A stretch of 64,000 bases of DNA from Streptomyces megasporus (GCF_000718985.1 NZ_JODL01000017.1:48625-112624); one strand, 5' to 3'; shown: positions 36,901 through 45,558, counted from the first letter of the stretch. The notes: a model not told the origin generated them from the sequence alone. A program made the numbers and translations.

Positions 36901-37825
36901 GCAGCTCTCGCAGGTCTTCGACGGCTACCAGCAGGCGGTCGTCTCCCTCGGCCGCGTCCAGGAGCTGCTGCGCGAGCCGACGACCACGCCGGCCCCCGCC
37001 GAGCCCCGCGAGGTGGGGAGGCTGCGCGGCGAGATCGTCTTCGACGACGTCCGCTTCCGCTACGGCAGCCAGGAGGGGCAGGACGGACAGGCCGGGCAGG
37101 ACGGGCCGGCCGGGAACGACGCCGCCGAGGACGCGCTGTCCGGCATCGACCTGACGATCCCCGCCGGACAGACGGTCGCCTTCGTCGGGGAGACGGGCGC
37201 GGGCAAGTCCACGCTGGTCAAACTGGTCGCCCGGTTCTACGACCCGACCTCGGGAGCCGTCCGGGTGGACGGGGTGGACCTGCGCGAGATGGACCTGACG
37301 GCCTACCGGCGCCGGCTCGGGGTGGTCCCGCAGGAGCCGTACCTCTTCCCGGGGACCGTCCGCGACGCCATCGCCTACGGCCGGCCCGACGCGAGCGACG
37401 CCGAGGTGGAGGCGGCGGCGCGGGCGGTCGGCGCGCACGACATGATCGCCACCCTCTCCGGTGGCTACCTCCACCCGGTGGCCGAACGCGGACGGAACCT
37501 CTCGGCCGGACAGCGGCAACTGATCGCCCTGGCCCGCGCCGAACTGGTCCGGCCCGACATCCTGCTGCTGGACGAGGCCACCGCCGCGCTCGACCTGGCG
37601 ACGGAGGCCCTGGTCAACGAGGCCACCGACCGTCTGGCGGGCCGCCGCACCACCCTGGTCGTCGCCCACCGCCTGACCACGGCCGCCCGCGCCGACCGGG
37701 TGGTGGTCCTGGACCGCGGCCGGGTGGTGGAGGACGGCACCCACGCCGAACTGCTGGAGCGCGACGGCCGGTACGCCGAGCTGTGGCGCACCTACGTGGG
37801 GGAGACGGCGCCCGCGGCGGCGTGA
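33965..37825 (+). CDS. Fused two-module ABC exporter (TMD-NBD-TMD-NBD)
   Basis: 1,286 residues from GTG 33965 after GGGAGGT. Each half has a six-helix exporter transmembrane domain and an ATPase domain. NBD1: Walker A GTSGSGKST (about 384), LSGGQRQRIALARA, Walker B LLVLDDATSAVD. NBD2: Walker A GETGAGKST (about 1076), LSAGQRQLIALARA, Walker B ILLLDEATAALD. The catalytic Glu after Walker B is Asp in NBD1, and the signature Gly is Ala in NBD2. One of the two ATP sites is therefore degenerate, as in heterodimeric exporters such as TM287/288 and BmrCD. The two subunits are normally separate genes; here they are one chain joined by a long Asp/Pro-rich linker. Substrate unknown; drugs or lipids are typical. 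Confidence 0.93.
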   Translation: MAGTEAGETGDARRPGWARRLTAYCLRYRRNVWLSLGASLAGMAVMALVPLVTKEIIDGIVDDDGGGLGRWIGLLLVAALVVYGLTYVRRFYGGRLALDVQHDLRTEMYDSLVRLDGRRQDELSTGQVVGRATSDLQLIQGLLFMVPMMIGNVLLFVISLVVMVTLSPLLTLVALAIAPALGFIAQRSRTRLFPATWYAQSQAGVVAGVVDGAVTGVRVVKGFGQEEQETGKLRGASRELFAARLRTVKLNARYTPALQAVPALGQVAMLAVGGWMATRGQITLGTFVAFSTYLAQLVGPVRMLTMMLTVGQQARAGVERVLELIDTEPAIREREGARELPADAPATVEFDRVGFAYDTGSDARPVLKDFSLRIEPGETVAVVGTSGSGKSTVSLLLPRFYDVTEGAVRVGGHDVRDLTFDSLRAAIGLVPEDSFLFSDTIRANIAYGRPDATDEQIRAAARAARADGFVSALPDGYDTEVGEHGLTLSGGQRQRIALARAILSDPRLLVLDDATSAVDARVEHEIHEALRGVMAGRTTLLIAHRRSTLSLADRIAVLDGGRLVDVGTDAELQGRCELYRRLLSDPDELGGVERDPAGLARTAAADGDGGAGEDDDRIDGVTPDLWIREGDPEDTAGTGPGSPPPATGGGPGMAGALAGSPATPELLARVAALPPATDTPDVDEERAAAPETSYGLRHLLRGFRGPLLLSLALVVVDAVAGLLLPVLVRHGIDEGVQRTALGAVWAASTLALLVVIAQWAAQVGETRAIGRTGERILYTLRVKIFTHLQRLGLDYYERELTGRIMTRMTTDVDALTTFLQTGLIQAVVALLTFFGIMVVLVVIDAGLALVVLATLPPLILGTVFFRRQSLKAYELARERVSGVNAALQEGVAGLRIVQAFRREGRDAHRFAERSDGYRQARVRGQWLISVYFPFIQFLASLATAAVLVVGANRVGDGTLTAGALVAYLLYIELFFAPVQQLSQVFDGYQQAVVSLGRVQELLREPTTTPAPAEPREVGRLRGEIVFDDVRFRYGSQEGQDGQAGQDGPAGNDAAEDALSGIDLTIPAGQTVAFVGETGAGKSTLVKLVARFYDPTSGAVRVDGVDLREMDLTAYRRRLGVVPQEPYLFPGTVRDAIAYGRPDASDAEVEAAARAVGAHDMIATLSGGYLHPVAERGRNLSAGQRQLIALARAELVRPDILLLDEATAALDLATEALVNEATDRLAGRRTTLVVAHRLTTAARADRVVVLDRGRVVEDGTHAELLERDGRYAELWRTYVGETAPAAA

Positions 37826-37867
37826 GCGCCCCCGAGGACGCCGGGGAGCCGCCCGCGTGACCGTCCC

Positions 37868-38089
37868 TCAGCGGCGGTTGCGCGGGTGGTTCCTCGCGGT
37901 GCGCTCGTTGCCGCGCCGGTAGTCGCCCGTCCAGCGGGCCATCACCGACTGCGGATCGCCGGCGGCCACCTCCGCCAGGAAGCGTTGGGCGCGGTCGCCG
38001 CGCAGGGTGGCGGCCGTGCGGCCCTGGTGGGTGACGACGACCGTGCCGTCCCGGTACCGCTGCCATGTGAAACCGTTGGGTCGGGGCAT
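37868..38089 (-). CDS. Small conserved hypothetical protein
   Basis: 73 residues from ATG 38089. A basic, single-domain protein (NGFTWQRYRDGTVVVTHQGR, then LRGDRAQRFLAEVAAGDPQS) with no membrane segment. Beta-strand-rich N-half and helical C-half. Lies 17 bases after the NUDIX gene on the same strand, so likely co-transcribed. No function recognised. Confidence 0.7.
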   Translation of the reverse strand: MPRPNGFTWQRYRDGTVVVTHQGRTAATLRGDRAQRFLAEVAAGDPQSVMARWTGDYRRGNERTARNHPRNRR

Positions 38090-38106
38090 GGCGGGAACGG
38101 TACGGC

Positions 38107-38640
38107 TCAGGGGCGGCAGAGCGCAGCCAGATATTCGTCCACCGTCTGCACCACGCCGCCCTCCAGCGGCTCGTCGCCGTCCCGCCAGTGGATCGCGGCG
38201 ATCTCCTCGTTGGGCGCGAACGGCAGTGCCTCGTCCACCTCGGCGGTGAACAGGGCGCCGTACAGCAGGCGGCGCTTCGGCCCGAGCACGGTCCTGGCGA
38301 AGCCGGCGAACCGCAGCAGCCCCGGCTCCACCACCTGGCCCGTCTCCTCTCGGAGCTCCCGCACGGCCGCCTGGCGGGGCGTCTCCCCCTCCTCGATGCC
38401 GCCGCCGGGCAGCTCCCAGCAGTCGCGTCCGCGCACCCGCACCATCAGCAGTCGTCCCCGGCGCCACAGGGCCACCACCGCGTAGCCCACCGGGGCGTCG
38501 TCGAAACGCGCCTCCTCGGGCTCCCGGTGGAAGCCCAGCAGATCCAGCCCCTGCGCTCCGCGGAGCAGCGGGGGCGGCCCGTCGTCCCCGGCCGCCCCTG
38601 TCCCGGTGTTCGTCCCGGTGTTCGTCTCGGTGTCCGTCAC
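38107..38640 (-). CDS. NUDIX hydrolase
   Basis: 177 residues from GTG 38640. The Nudix box [20 protein letters not shown] followed by ETGQ matches GX5EX7REUXEEXGU fully, so the enzyme should be active on a nucleoside-diphosphate-linked substrate. The first 25 residues are a Thr/Asn/Gly repeat. A -10-like TACGCT ends seven bases before the GTG, which suggests a leaderless mRNA. Divergent from the S37 peptidase. Confidence 0.9.
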   Translation of the reverse strand: MTDTETNTGTNTGTGAAGDDGPPPLLRGAQGLDLLGFHREPEEARFDDAPVGYAVVALWRRGRLLMVRVRGRDCWELPGGGIEEGETPRQAAVRELREETGQVVEPGLLRFAGFARTVLGPKRRLLYGALFTAEVDEALPFAPNEEIAAIHWRDGDEPLEGGVVQTVDEYLAALCRP

Positions 38641-38780
38641 GGCGGTGAGCGTACGCCCGCCGACCCGTGGGCGACACAGGGGAATCCGCCGAGACGCGCG
38701 TGAGCCCAATGGGGTCTGGCGGGGCGCGCGGTGCGCCGGATAGGTTCGCGGCGTTCGTGGACGAGCCCAGGGGAGGGCAC

Positions 38781-40196
38781 ATGCGCAAGGCGCTCAGAGC
38801 GCTGTTGACGTCGCTGGTGCTGATCGGCACCACCGGCGCCGGCGGCGTGTCGGCGGGGACCGCCACCGCGGCCGAGCCCGACATCAAGGACCGCATCCTC
38901 GCGATACCGGGGATGAGCCTGATCGAGGAGAAGCCGGTCGAGGGATACCGCTTCTTCGTGCTGAACTACCGTCAGCCGATCGACCACCGCAAGCCCGGGA
39001 AGGGCACCTTCAAACAGCGCCTGACGGTGCTCCACAAGGGTGACGACCGCCCCACCGTCTTCCACACCTCCGGCTACGGCCTGAACACCAACCCGGCGCG
39101 CAGCGAGCCGACGCGGATCACCGACGGCAACCAGGTCTCCATGGAGTACCGGTTCTTCACCCCCTCGCGCCCGGAACCCGCCGACTGGTCCAAGCTCGAC
39201 ATCTGGCAGGCCGCCAGTGACCAGCACCGGATCTTCCGCGCCCTGCACCGGATCTACGACGAGGAGTGGATCTCCACGGGCGGCAGCAAGGGCGGCATGA
39301 CGGCCACCTACTACCGCCGCTTCTACCCGGACGACATGGACGGCACGGTCGCCTACGTCGCGCCCAACGACGTGAACGACAAGGAGGACTCGGCCTACGA
39401 CGAGTTCTTCGCCGGCGTCTCCACCGAGGAGTGCCGCGAGCGGCTGAACGCCGTCCAGCGCGAGGTCTTCGTGCGCCGCGACGAGATCGTGGCCCGCTAC
39501 GAGGCGTGGGCGAAGGAGGAGGGCAACACCTTCGAGGTCGTCGGCAGCGCCGACAAGGCCTTCGAGAACGTCGCCCTGGACCTGGTGTGGGCCTGGTGGC
39601 AGTACGGCTCCGAGGCCGACTGCGACGAGGTCCCCCCGGCGAGCGCGAGCACCGACACGCTGTACGACTTCGTCGACGAGACCTCCGGCTTCGCCTTCTA
39701 CACCGACCAGGGCCTGGAGTACTACACGCCGTACTACTACCAGGCCGGCACCCAGTTGGGCTCGCCGACGTTCGCCACCCCGCACCTGGACGGGCTGCTG
39801 CGCCACCCGGGCATCTACGAGCCCCGTTCCTACGTGCCGCGCGACATTCCGATGAGCTTCGACAAGAAGGCCATGCGCGACATCGACAAGTGGGTGCGCA
39901 AGGACGCCGAGCGGATGCTGTTCGTCTACGGCGAGAACGACCCGTGGGGCGCGGAGCCCTTCCGGCCGGGCCGCGGCACCGAGGACTCGCACGTCTTCGT
40001 CGCGCCGGGCGCCAACCACGGCGCGAACATCGCCGCGCTGGAGAAGGACGACCGGGCCGTCGCCACCGCCGCCCTGCTGAGGTGGGCGGGCCTGGACGCC
40101 GAGGCGTCGGCGAAGCGCGAGGCGGCGCCGCTCGCGCCGTACGACGCGAAGCTCGACACGGCGGAGAAGCTCGACCGGCGGATGATGCGCCCGTAA
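38781..40196 (+). CDS. Secreted S37 (PS-10 type) tripeptidyl aminopeptidase
   Basis: 471 residues from ATG 38781, five bases after GGGGAGGG. Signal peptide at 1-33 (cleavage near ATAAEPD). The serine-nucleophile motif is [20 protein letters not shown] (about 171-190), and the conserved C-terminal [14 protein letters not shown] and [10 protein letters not shown] supply the Asp and His. The family (MEROPS S37) is found mainly in actinomycetes; it removes N-terminal peptides from extracellular substrates. A strong terminator follows, so the gene is a single transcription unit. Confidence 0.93.
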   Translation: MRKALRALLTSLVLIGTTGAGGVSAGTATAAEPDIKDRILAIPGMSLIEEKPVEGYRFFVLNYRQPIDHRKPGKGTFKQRLTVLHKGDDRPTVFHTSGYGLNTNPARSEPTRITDGNQVSMEYRFFTPSRPEPADWSKLDIWQAASDQHRIFRALHRIYDEEWISTGGSKGGMTATYYRRFYPDDMDGTVAYVAPNDVNDKEDSAYDEFFAGVSTEECRERLNAVQREVFVRRDEIVARYEAWAKEEGNTFEVVGSADKAFENVALDLVWAWWQYGSEADCDEVPPASASTDTLYDFVDETSGFAFYTDQGLEYYTPYYYQAGTQLGSPTFATPHLDGLLRHPGIYEPRSYVPRDIPMSFDKKAMRDIDKWVRKDAERMLFVYGENDPWGAEPFRPGRGTEDSHVFVAPGANHGANIAALEKDDRAVATAALLRWAGLDAEASAKREAAPLAPYDAKLDTAEKLDRRMMRP

Positions 40197-40222
40197 GGGG
40201 GGCGCGGACCGATCCGAGCGGA

Positions 40223-40260
40223 CGGTGGGCGGGGCCGGAGAAGCCCGGCCCCGCCCACCG
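40223..40260 (+). terminator. Terminator of the S37 peptidase gene
   Basis: 16-bp perfect stem (CGGTGGGCGGGGCCGG 40223-40238, complement 40245-40260), loop AGAAGC. Confidence 0.9.
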
Positions 40261-40413
40261 GCGCGTTCGGGGCGCGTTCGGGCGCGCGGGTGGAAGACGA
40301 ACGGCAGTCCGCCGCCGTCGGCGAACGGCGAGAAGCCGCCCGCCCTCGGCAGCGACAGGAACGGGGCCTCGGTGTCCCAAGGCAGCGCGTCGGCAACTCC
40401 CTTGCGCGCGGCG

Positions 40414-41547
40414 TCAGTCGGCGCGCGGGGGCGCGGTGGAGGCGCGGGCCATCAGTTCGGTGCGGACGGTCGCCACACCGCCGGGAGGCGCCGACTCACG
40501 GCCCAGCGCCAGTCGTCCGGCGCGGGCGCCGGCCTCGTGGAGCGGGATGCGGACGGTGGTCAGGGCGGGGGCGGCGTCCGCGCTGAACGGCAGGTCGTCG
40601 AAGCCGGCCACGGAGACGTCCTCGGGGATGCGCAGGCCCTGGTCGCGCAGGGCGGCGCAGACGCCGAGGGCGACGGTGTCGTTGGCGGCCAGGACGGCCG
40701 TCAGGTCCGGTGCGCGACGCAGCAGTTCCAGGGCGCCGTCGTAGCCGGAGGAGCGGTCGTAGGCGCCGTGCACGGTGAGGCGCTCGGCGTCGGCGAGCAG
40801 CGCCGGGTCGTGGTCGGCCAGCGCCGTCCGGTGGCCCTCCAGCCGGTGCCGGGTGGTGGTGCGCTCGACCGGTCCGGCGACGTAGCCGATGCGGCGGTGG
40901 CCGAGGGCGAGGAGGTGTTCGGTCAGCCGGCGGGCGCCGCCGCGGTTGTCGAAGGCCACGGTGATGGGCGCGGTGGACTCGTCCTCGGCGCCGGTCCCGT
41001 CGGCGTCCCTGCCGGCCGTCCCGGAGCGGAGCGCGTCCCCCCGCCCGGACACGGCGTCCTCCGGCAGCGGCGGCCTGCCGCACAGCACGATCCGGGTGCC
41101 GGCCTCGGAGAGCCTGCGCAACCGGGCGGCCAGGGCGGCGGTGTGCTTCTCGTCCTCCACCGCGCTGCCGGTGAGGACGACGGCGGCGGCGCGCTGGCGC
41201 TGGAGGAGCGTGAGGTAGGTCAGTTCGCGCTCGGGGGAGCCGCCGGTGTTGCACACGACGGCCAGTTTCCCGCCCGCCTTCTCCGGCTCCATCTCCGACT
41301 GGACCGCGCTTGCCATGATGCCGAAGAACGGGTCGGCGATGTCGTTGACGAGGACGCCGACGAGGTCGGAGGTCGCGGCGGCCAGGGCGCTGGCCGGCCC
41401 GTTGACGACGTACTCCAACTCCTCCACCGCGCGCAGGACCCGGCTCCGGGTGGCCCCGGCCACCGGGTAGTTGCCGCTGAGTACGCGCGAGACGGTGGCG
41501 GCCGAGACTCCGGCTCGGGCCGCCACATCCGCCAGCGTCACTGCCAT
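40414..41547 (-). CDS. LacI-family repressor of the adjacent sugar operon
   Basis: 377 residues from ATG 41547, seven bases after GGAGG. Helix-turn-helix and hinge at 1-60 (TLADVAARAGVSAATVSRVL; VVNGPASALA). The periplasmic-binding-protein-like sensor domain follows (VGVLVNDIADPFFGIMASAV; VLAANDTVALGV; VSVAGFDDLPFSADAAPALT). An Asp/Gly-rich insertion lies at about 165-190. Divergent from the catabolic operon; the 16-bp palindrome at 41621-41636 between them is the likely operator, and a pathway sugar the likely inducer. Confidence 0.93.
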   Translation of the reverse strand: MAVTLADVAARAGVSAATVSRVLSGNYPVAGATRSRVLRAVEELEYVVNGPASALAAATSDLVGVLVNDIADPFFGIMASAVQSEMEPEKAGGKLAVVCNTGGSPERELTYLTLLQRQRAAAVVLTGSAVEDEKHTAALAARLRRLSEAGTRIVLCGRPPLPEDAVSGRGDALRSGTAGRDADGTGAEDESTAPITVAFDNRGGARRLTEHLLALGHRRIGYVAGPVERTTTRHRLEGHRTALADHDPALLADAERLTVHGAYDRSSGYDGALELLRRAPDLTAVLAANDTVALGVCAALRDQGLRIPEDVSVAGFDDLPFSADAAPALTTVRIPLHEAGARAGRLALGRESAPPGGVATVRTELMARASTAPPRAD

Positions 41548-41620
41548 ATCCGTCCTCCGGTGCGGTTCTTGTCTGCGGGGCTTGTCCTGGGTGCTGTGGG
41601 CAGGCTAGCTTGCCCTGGGA

Positions 41621-41636
41621 TAGAAAGCGCTTTCTA
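41621..41636. promoter_or_regulatory. LacI-type operator
   Basis: TAGAAAGCGCTTTCTA is a perfect 16-bp palindrome with the central CG expected of LacI/GalR operators. It lies 20 bases before the oxidoreductase start codon. Confidence 0.85.
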
Positions 41637-41655
41637 AAGCGAGAGGGAAACGCTC

Positions 41656-42813
41656 ATGACACGCAGGGTCGTACGGATCGCCATGAACGGCGTCACCGGC
41701 CGGATGGGGTACCGCCAGCACCTGGTCCGTTCCATCCTCGCCATCCGCGAGCAGGGAGGGCTGGACCTGGGCGACGGCGACGTGCTGTGGCCCGAGCCGG
41801 TCCTCGTCGGCCGCCGCGAGCACGCGCTGAAGGCCCTGGCCGAGCGCCACGGCCTCGACCCCGCGGCCGTGAGCTGCGACCTCGACGCCGTCCTGGCCGA
41901 CGAGAGCATCGACGTCTACTTCGACGCCCAGGTCACCTCCGCGCGCGAGGCCGCCATCCGCAAGGCCATCGCGGCGGGCAAGCACATCTACACCGAGAAG
42001 CCCACCGCCACCGGCCTGGAGGGCGCCCTGGAACTGGCTCGACTCGCCCGCGACGCGGGCGTCAAGCACGGCGTCGTGCAGGACAAGCTCTTTCTGCCGG
42101 GTCTGCTCAAGCTCAAGCGATTGATCGACGGCGGCTTCTTCGGCCGGATCCTCTCCGTCCGCGGCGAGTTCGGCTACTGGGTCTTCGAGGGCGACTGGCA
42201 GCAGGCGCAGCGCCCCTCGTGGAACTACCGCGCCGAGGACGGCGGCGGCATCGTCGTCGACATGTTCCCGCACTGGGAATACGTGCTGCACGAGCTGTTC
42301 GGCCCGGTGCGCACCGTCCAGGCCGTCACCGCCACCCACATCCCGCAGCGCTGGGACGAGCAGGGCAAGCCCTACGAGGCGACCGCCGACGACGCCGCGT
42401 ACGGCGTCTTCCAGCTCGACGGCGGCATCGTCGCCCAGATCAACTCCTCCTGGGCCGTGCGCGTCAACCGCGACGAGCTGGTGGAGTTCCAGGTCGACGG
42501 CACCGAGGGCTCGGCCGTCGCGGGCCTGCGCACCTGCCGCGTCCAGCACCGCTCGGTCACCCCCAAGCCGGTGTGGAACCCGGATCTGCCGGTCACCGAG
42601 TCCTTCCGCGACCAGTGGCAGGAGGTGCCGGACAACGAGGAGTTCGACAACGGGTTCAAGGCCCAGTGGGAGCTGTTCCTGCGCCACGTCGCGCTGGACG
42701 AGCCGTACACCTGGGACCTGCTGGCCGGTGCCCGTGGCGTCCAGCTCGCCGAGCTGGGCCTGGCCTCGGCCGCCGAGGGCCGCCGTCTCGACGTTCCGGA
42801 GCTGAGCCTGTGA
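41656..42813 (+). CDS. Gfo/Idh/MocA-family NAD(P)-dependent oxidoreductase
   Basis: 385 residues from ATG 41656 after GAGAGGG. The N-terminal Rossmann domain begins VRIAMNGVTGRMGYRQHLV, an unusual long glycine loop. The EKPTATGLEGAL motif carries the conserved catalytic Lys of the family. The C-terminal alpha/beta domain contains EDGGGIVVDMFPHWEYVLHE, with the metal-free His-type active site. It probably oxidises a sugar or cyclitol, perhaps to a 3-keto form. First gene of a three-gene operon with overlapping stop and start codons. Confidence 0.9.
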   Translation: MTRRVVRIAMNGVTGRMGYRQHLVRSILAIREQGGLDLGDGDVLWPEPVLVGRREHALKALAERHGLDPAAVSCDLDAVLADESIDVYFDAQVTSAREAAIRKAIAAGKHIYTEKPTATGLEGALELARLARDAGVKHGVVQDKLFLPGLLKLKRLIDGGFFGRILSVRGEFGYWVFEGDWQQAQRPSWNYRAEDGGGIVVDMFPHWEYVLHELFGPVRTVQAVTATHIPQRWDEQGKPYEATADDAAYGVFQLDGGIVAQINSSWAVRVNRDELVEFQVDGTEGSAVAGLRTCRVQHRSVTPKPVWNPDLPVTESFRDQWQEVPDNEEFDNGFKAQWELFLRHVALDEPYTWDLLAGARGVQLAELGLASAAEGRRLDVPELSL

Positions 42814-43979
42814 TCCGCCTTCCCGACCTCTCCGGCGCCCTGCGCGAGTACACCCCCCGCACCGAGCCCGCGATCCCCGCTCCCGGGGGCCCGCCGCTGG
42901 TCTCCCGCACGGTGTTCTCCGCCGCCCACGTCGTCGCCGACCCCTTCGCCGACGCCACGCCCGACGGCCCGGCCGTCGTGGACTGGGACGCCACGCTCGC
43001 CTTCCGCCGCCACCTGTGGTCCCACGGGCTCGGCGTCGCCGAGGCCATGGACACCGCCCAGCGCGGCATGGGCCTGGACTGGAACGCCGCCGCCGAACTG
43101 ATCCGCCGCTCGGCCGCCGAGGCCGCCGCCTGCGGCGGGCGCATCGCCTGCGGCGTCGGCACCGACCAGCTCACCGGACCGGCCGGCTCCCTGGACGAGA
43201 TCCGCGCCGCCTACGAGGAACAGCTCGCCGTGGTGGAGGAGGCCGGCGCCCAGGCCATCGTGATGGCCTCCCGCGCCCTGGCCGCCCTGGCCCGGGGGCC
43301 CGAGGAGTACGTCGAGCTCTACGGCAAGCTGCTGCGCCAGGCGTCCGAGCCGGTGATCCTGCACTGGCTCGGCCCGATGTTCGACCCGGCGCTCACCGGC
43401 TACTGGGGCAGCAAGGACCTGGACGCCGCCACCGAGACCTTCCTCGCCGTCATCGCCGAGAACCCCGACAAGGTCGACGGCGTCAAGATCTCGCTGCTGG
43501 ACGCGGGACGCGAGGTCGACCTGCGGCGCCGCCTCCCCAACGGCGTGCGCTGCTACACCGGCGACGACTTCAACTACCCCGAGCTGATCGCGGGCGACGA
43601 GCCCGCGGCGGGAGGGCGCTTCAGCCACGCCCTGCTGGGCATCTTCGACCCGCTGGGCCCGCTGGCCGCCGAGGCCGTGCGGGTGCTGGACACCGGCGAC
43701 CCGGCGGGCTTCCGCAAGCTGCTGGACCCCACCGTCGAACTCTCCCGCCACCTGTTCCAGGCGCCCACCCGCTACTACAAGACCGGTGTGGTGTTCCTGG
43801 CCTGGCTGGCCGGACACCAGGACCACTTCGCCATGGTCGGCGGTCTCCAGTCCGCGCGTTCGCTGCCCCACCTGGCGCGGGCGTACGAGCTGGCCGACTC
43901 CCTCGGGCTGTTCCCCGACCCGGCCCTGGCCGAGACCCGGATGCGGAACCTGCTGGCGGTGTACGGGGTGACGGCATGA
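42810..43979 (+). CDS. DUF993 protein (DapA/aldolase-superfamily TIM barrel)
   Basis: 389 residues; GTG 42810 overlaps the preceding stop (GTGA). The family is annotated DUF993 and is related to dihydrodipicolinate synthase-like class I aldolases. Visible blocks are IACGVGTDQLTGPAG, AIVMASRALAALARGPEEYV, PVILHWLGPMFDPALTGYWG, DGVKISLLDAGREVDLRRRL (Lys in the Schiff-base-type strand) and YTGDDFNYPELIAGDE. I infer retro-aldol cleavage of a keto-sugar made by its neighbours; no characterised reaction is known to me. Confidence 0.85.
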   Translation: MIRLPDLSGALREYTPRTEPAIPAPGGPPLVSRTVFSAAHVVADPFADATPDGPAVVDWDATLAFRRHLWSHGLGVAEAMDTAQRGMGLDWNAAAELIRRSAAEAAACGGRIACGVGTDQLTGPAGSLDEIRAAYEEQLAVVEEAGAQAIVMASRALAALARGPEEYVELYGKLLRQASEPVILHWLGPMFDPALTGYWGSKDLDAATETFLAVIAENPDKVDGVKISLLDAGREVDLRRRLPNGVRCYTGDDFNYPELIAGDEPAAGGRFSHALLGIFDPLGPLAAEAVRVLDTGDPAGFRKLLDPTVELSRHLFQAPTRYYKTGVVFLAWLAGHQDHFAMVGGLQSARSLPHLARAYELADSLGLFPDPALAETRMRNLLAVYGVTA

Positions 43980-44818
43980 GCACGACCATCGAGGCCCCGG
44001 CCCGCTTCTCCATCAACCAGGAGACCGTCAAGCAGCTCTCCCTGCCCGAGCTGGCCGAGGCGTGCGGCGAGCTGGGCGTCGCCGGCGTCGGCCTGTGGCG
44101 GGAGCCCGTCCGGAGGTACGGGGTGGACGCCACGGCCCGGCTGGTGCGGGACGCGGGTCTGACGGTCACCAGCCTGTGCCGCGGCGGTTTCCTCACCGCC
44201 GTCGACCCCGCCGAGCGGAGCAAGGCGCTCGACGACAACCGGGCGGCGATCGACGAGGCCGCCGGGATCGGCACCGACACCCTGGTCCTGGTCTCCGGCG
44301 GTCTGCCGGCCGGCGACCGCGACCTGTCCGGCGCCCGTGAGCGGATCGCCGACGCGCTGGCCGAATTGGCCCCCTACGCGGCCGAGCGCGGAGTGCGGCT
44401 GGCCATCGAGCCGCTGCACCCGATGTTCGCCTCGGACCGCTGCGTGGTCTCCACCCTCGGCCAAGCCCTCGACCTGGCCGAACGGTTCCCGGCCGATCGG
44501 GTCGGCGTGGTCGTGGACACCTACCACATCTGGTGGGACGACCGGGCGCCCGAGCAGATCGCCCGGGCCGGCGAGAGCGGCCGGATCGCCGCCTTCCAGG
44601 TAGCGGACTGGTGCACCCCGCTCCCGGCCGGCGTCCTGCTGGGCCGCGGACAGCTCGGGGACGGCTCGATCGACTTCCGGACGTGGCGGGACCTGGTGAC
44701 CGCGGCCGGATACACGGGCTGGACCGAGGTGGAGATCTTCAACGAGGCGCTGTGGGCCCGCGACGGCCGCGAGGCCCTGGCGGAGACGGTGGAACGCTTC
44801 CGCGCCCACGTGTTGTAG
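43976..44818 (+). CDS. Sugar phosphate isomerase/epimerase (xylose-isomerase-like TIM barrel)
   Basis: 280 residues; ATG 43976 overlaps the preceding stop (ATGA). AP-endonuclease-2 fold with the metal-site series VRLAIEPLHPMFASDRC (Glu), VVVDTYHIWWDD (Asp, His), FQVADW (His replaced by Asp-Trp context) and WTEVEIFNEALW (Glu). Related proteins act as IolE/IolI-type dehydratases or isomerases and as 3-keto-glycoside lyases. Last gene of the LacI-controlled operon; closed by the hairpin at 44891. Confidence 0.88.
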   Translation: MSTTIEAPARFSINQETVKQLSLPELAEACGELGVAGVGLWREPVRRYGVDATARLVRDAGLTVTSLCRGGFLTAVDPAERSKALDDNRAAIDEAAGIGTDTLVLVSGGLPAGDRDLSGARERIADALAELAPYAAERGVRLAIEPLHPMFASDRCVVSTLGQALDLAERFPADRVGVVVDTYHIWWDDRAPEQIARAGESGRIAAFQVADWCTPLPAGVLLGRGQLGDGSIDFRTWRDLVTAAGYTGWTEVEIFNEALWARDGREALAETVERFRAHVL

Positions 44819-44890
44819 CCGCCCGCGCGCCCCTCGGGGCGTCCCGAACCGCCGACGCGGTGGACATGTCGCGCCCGGTCCGCGTCGGCC

Positions 44891-44931
44891 CGCCGCCGTC
44901 GCCTCCCGCGCACCGGGAGGCGACGGCGGCG
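44891..44931. terminator. 18-bp-stem bidirectional terminator
   Basis: CGCCGCCGTCGCCTCCCG (44891-44908) pairs perfectly with 44914-44931 around a 5-nt loop. Its right arm touches the stop codon of the convergent small gene. Confidence 0.9.
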
Positions 44932-45147
44932 TCACCGTTCGCCGCGGTCCTGCTCGGCCCCCTCCGCGTCCTTCCGGTCGCCCTCGGCCTGGGAGGGCGT
45001 GGCGGCCCGACCGCCGCGCTCCTTGGCCTTCCCGGCCTCCTCGGCGGCCTTCTCGGCGGAGTGCCGCTCGCTCAGTCCGCGGGACTGGTCGACGCCCTCG
45101 TCGTCGTCCCGCTCACCCTCGGCCTGGGATGGAGTCCACCCGCTCAT
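44932..45147 (-). CDS. Small disordered hydrophilic protein with repeated TPSQAEG motif
   Basis: 71 residues from ATG 45147, with AAGGAGG six bases upstream: a strong ribosome site that supports a real gene. The protein is highly charged and contains an internal repeat (WTPSQAEGERDDDEG and ATPSQAEGDRKDAEG). No membrane or enzymatic motif. I recall short Streptomyces proteins ending in TPSQAEGDR-type sequences; their role is unknown. Confidence 0.7.
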   Translation of the reverse strand: MSGWTPSQAEGERDDDEGVDQSRGLSERHSAEKAAEEAGKAKERGGRAATPSQAEGDRKDAEGAEQDRGER

Positions 45148-45266
45148 GCGCCGCCTCCTTCTGTGGTTCCGGTCCGCTGGGGACGGTCGGTCTCGCAGCG
45201 CTTCCCGAGTACCCAGGCGATCGCCGAATCCACCCGGAAGGCGCGGGCCGACCCGGTGCGCGCGAG

Positions 45267-45310
45267 CCCGTCGGGAACCGGTCGGGAGCCGGTCGGGAGC
45301 CGGTCGGGAG
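45267..45310. repeat. Four tandem copies of an 11-bp unit
   Basis: CCGGTCGGGAG at 45278-45288, 45289-45299 and 45300-45310, preceded by a variant CCCGTCGGGAA at 45267-45277. Confidence 0.85.
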
Positions 45311-45425
45311 TCCGCCGGAGGAATCCGCGAAAAAAATCATGTTCCGCCGTGCAACCCTTCCGGAGCCTCGTGGGTCATAGCTGGTGTCGGCCGCACCGGG
45401 GGGGTGAGAGGGCCGACGGGGGGAC

Positions 45426-45457
45426 ACGAGGGGTCCGGCCGCGGCCGGACCCCTCGT
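45426..45457. repeat. 32-bp perfect palindrome upstream of recD2
   Basis: Half ACGAGGGGTCCGGCCG followed directly by its complement. The structure is that of a terminator, yet both flanking genes diverge from it. Confidence 0.9.
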
Positions 45458-45558
45458 AAGCTTCCGACGGGCTTCCGGCGAGATGCCGACGGGATTCCGG
45501 CGCCGCTTCGACGCCCGCCGTCCCCACCACCCGATCCCCGGTTGTCGGCGGCCGGCGT

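Noticed and set aside
33890..37744. A 1,284-codon minus-strand frame opposite the ABC exporter
   Set aside because: It is the mirror of a strongly biased GC-rich gene; its translation is His/Gly/Gln-rich with no domains, whereas the plus strand encodes a complete exporter.
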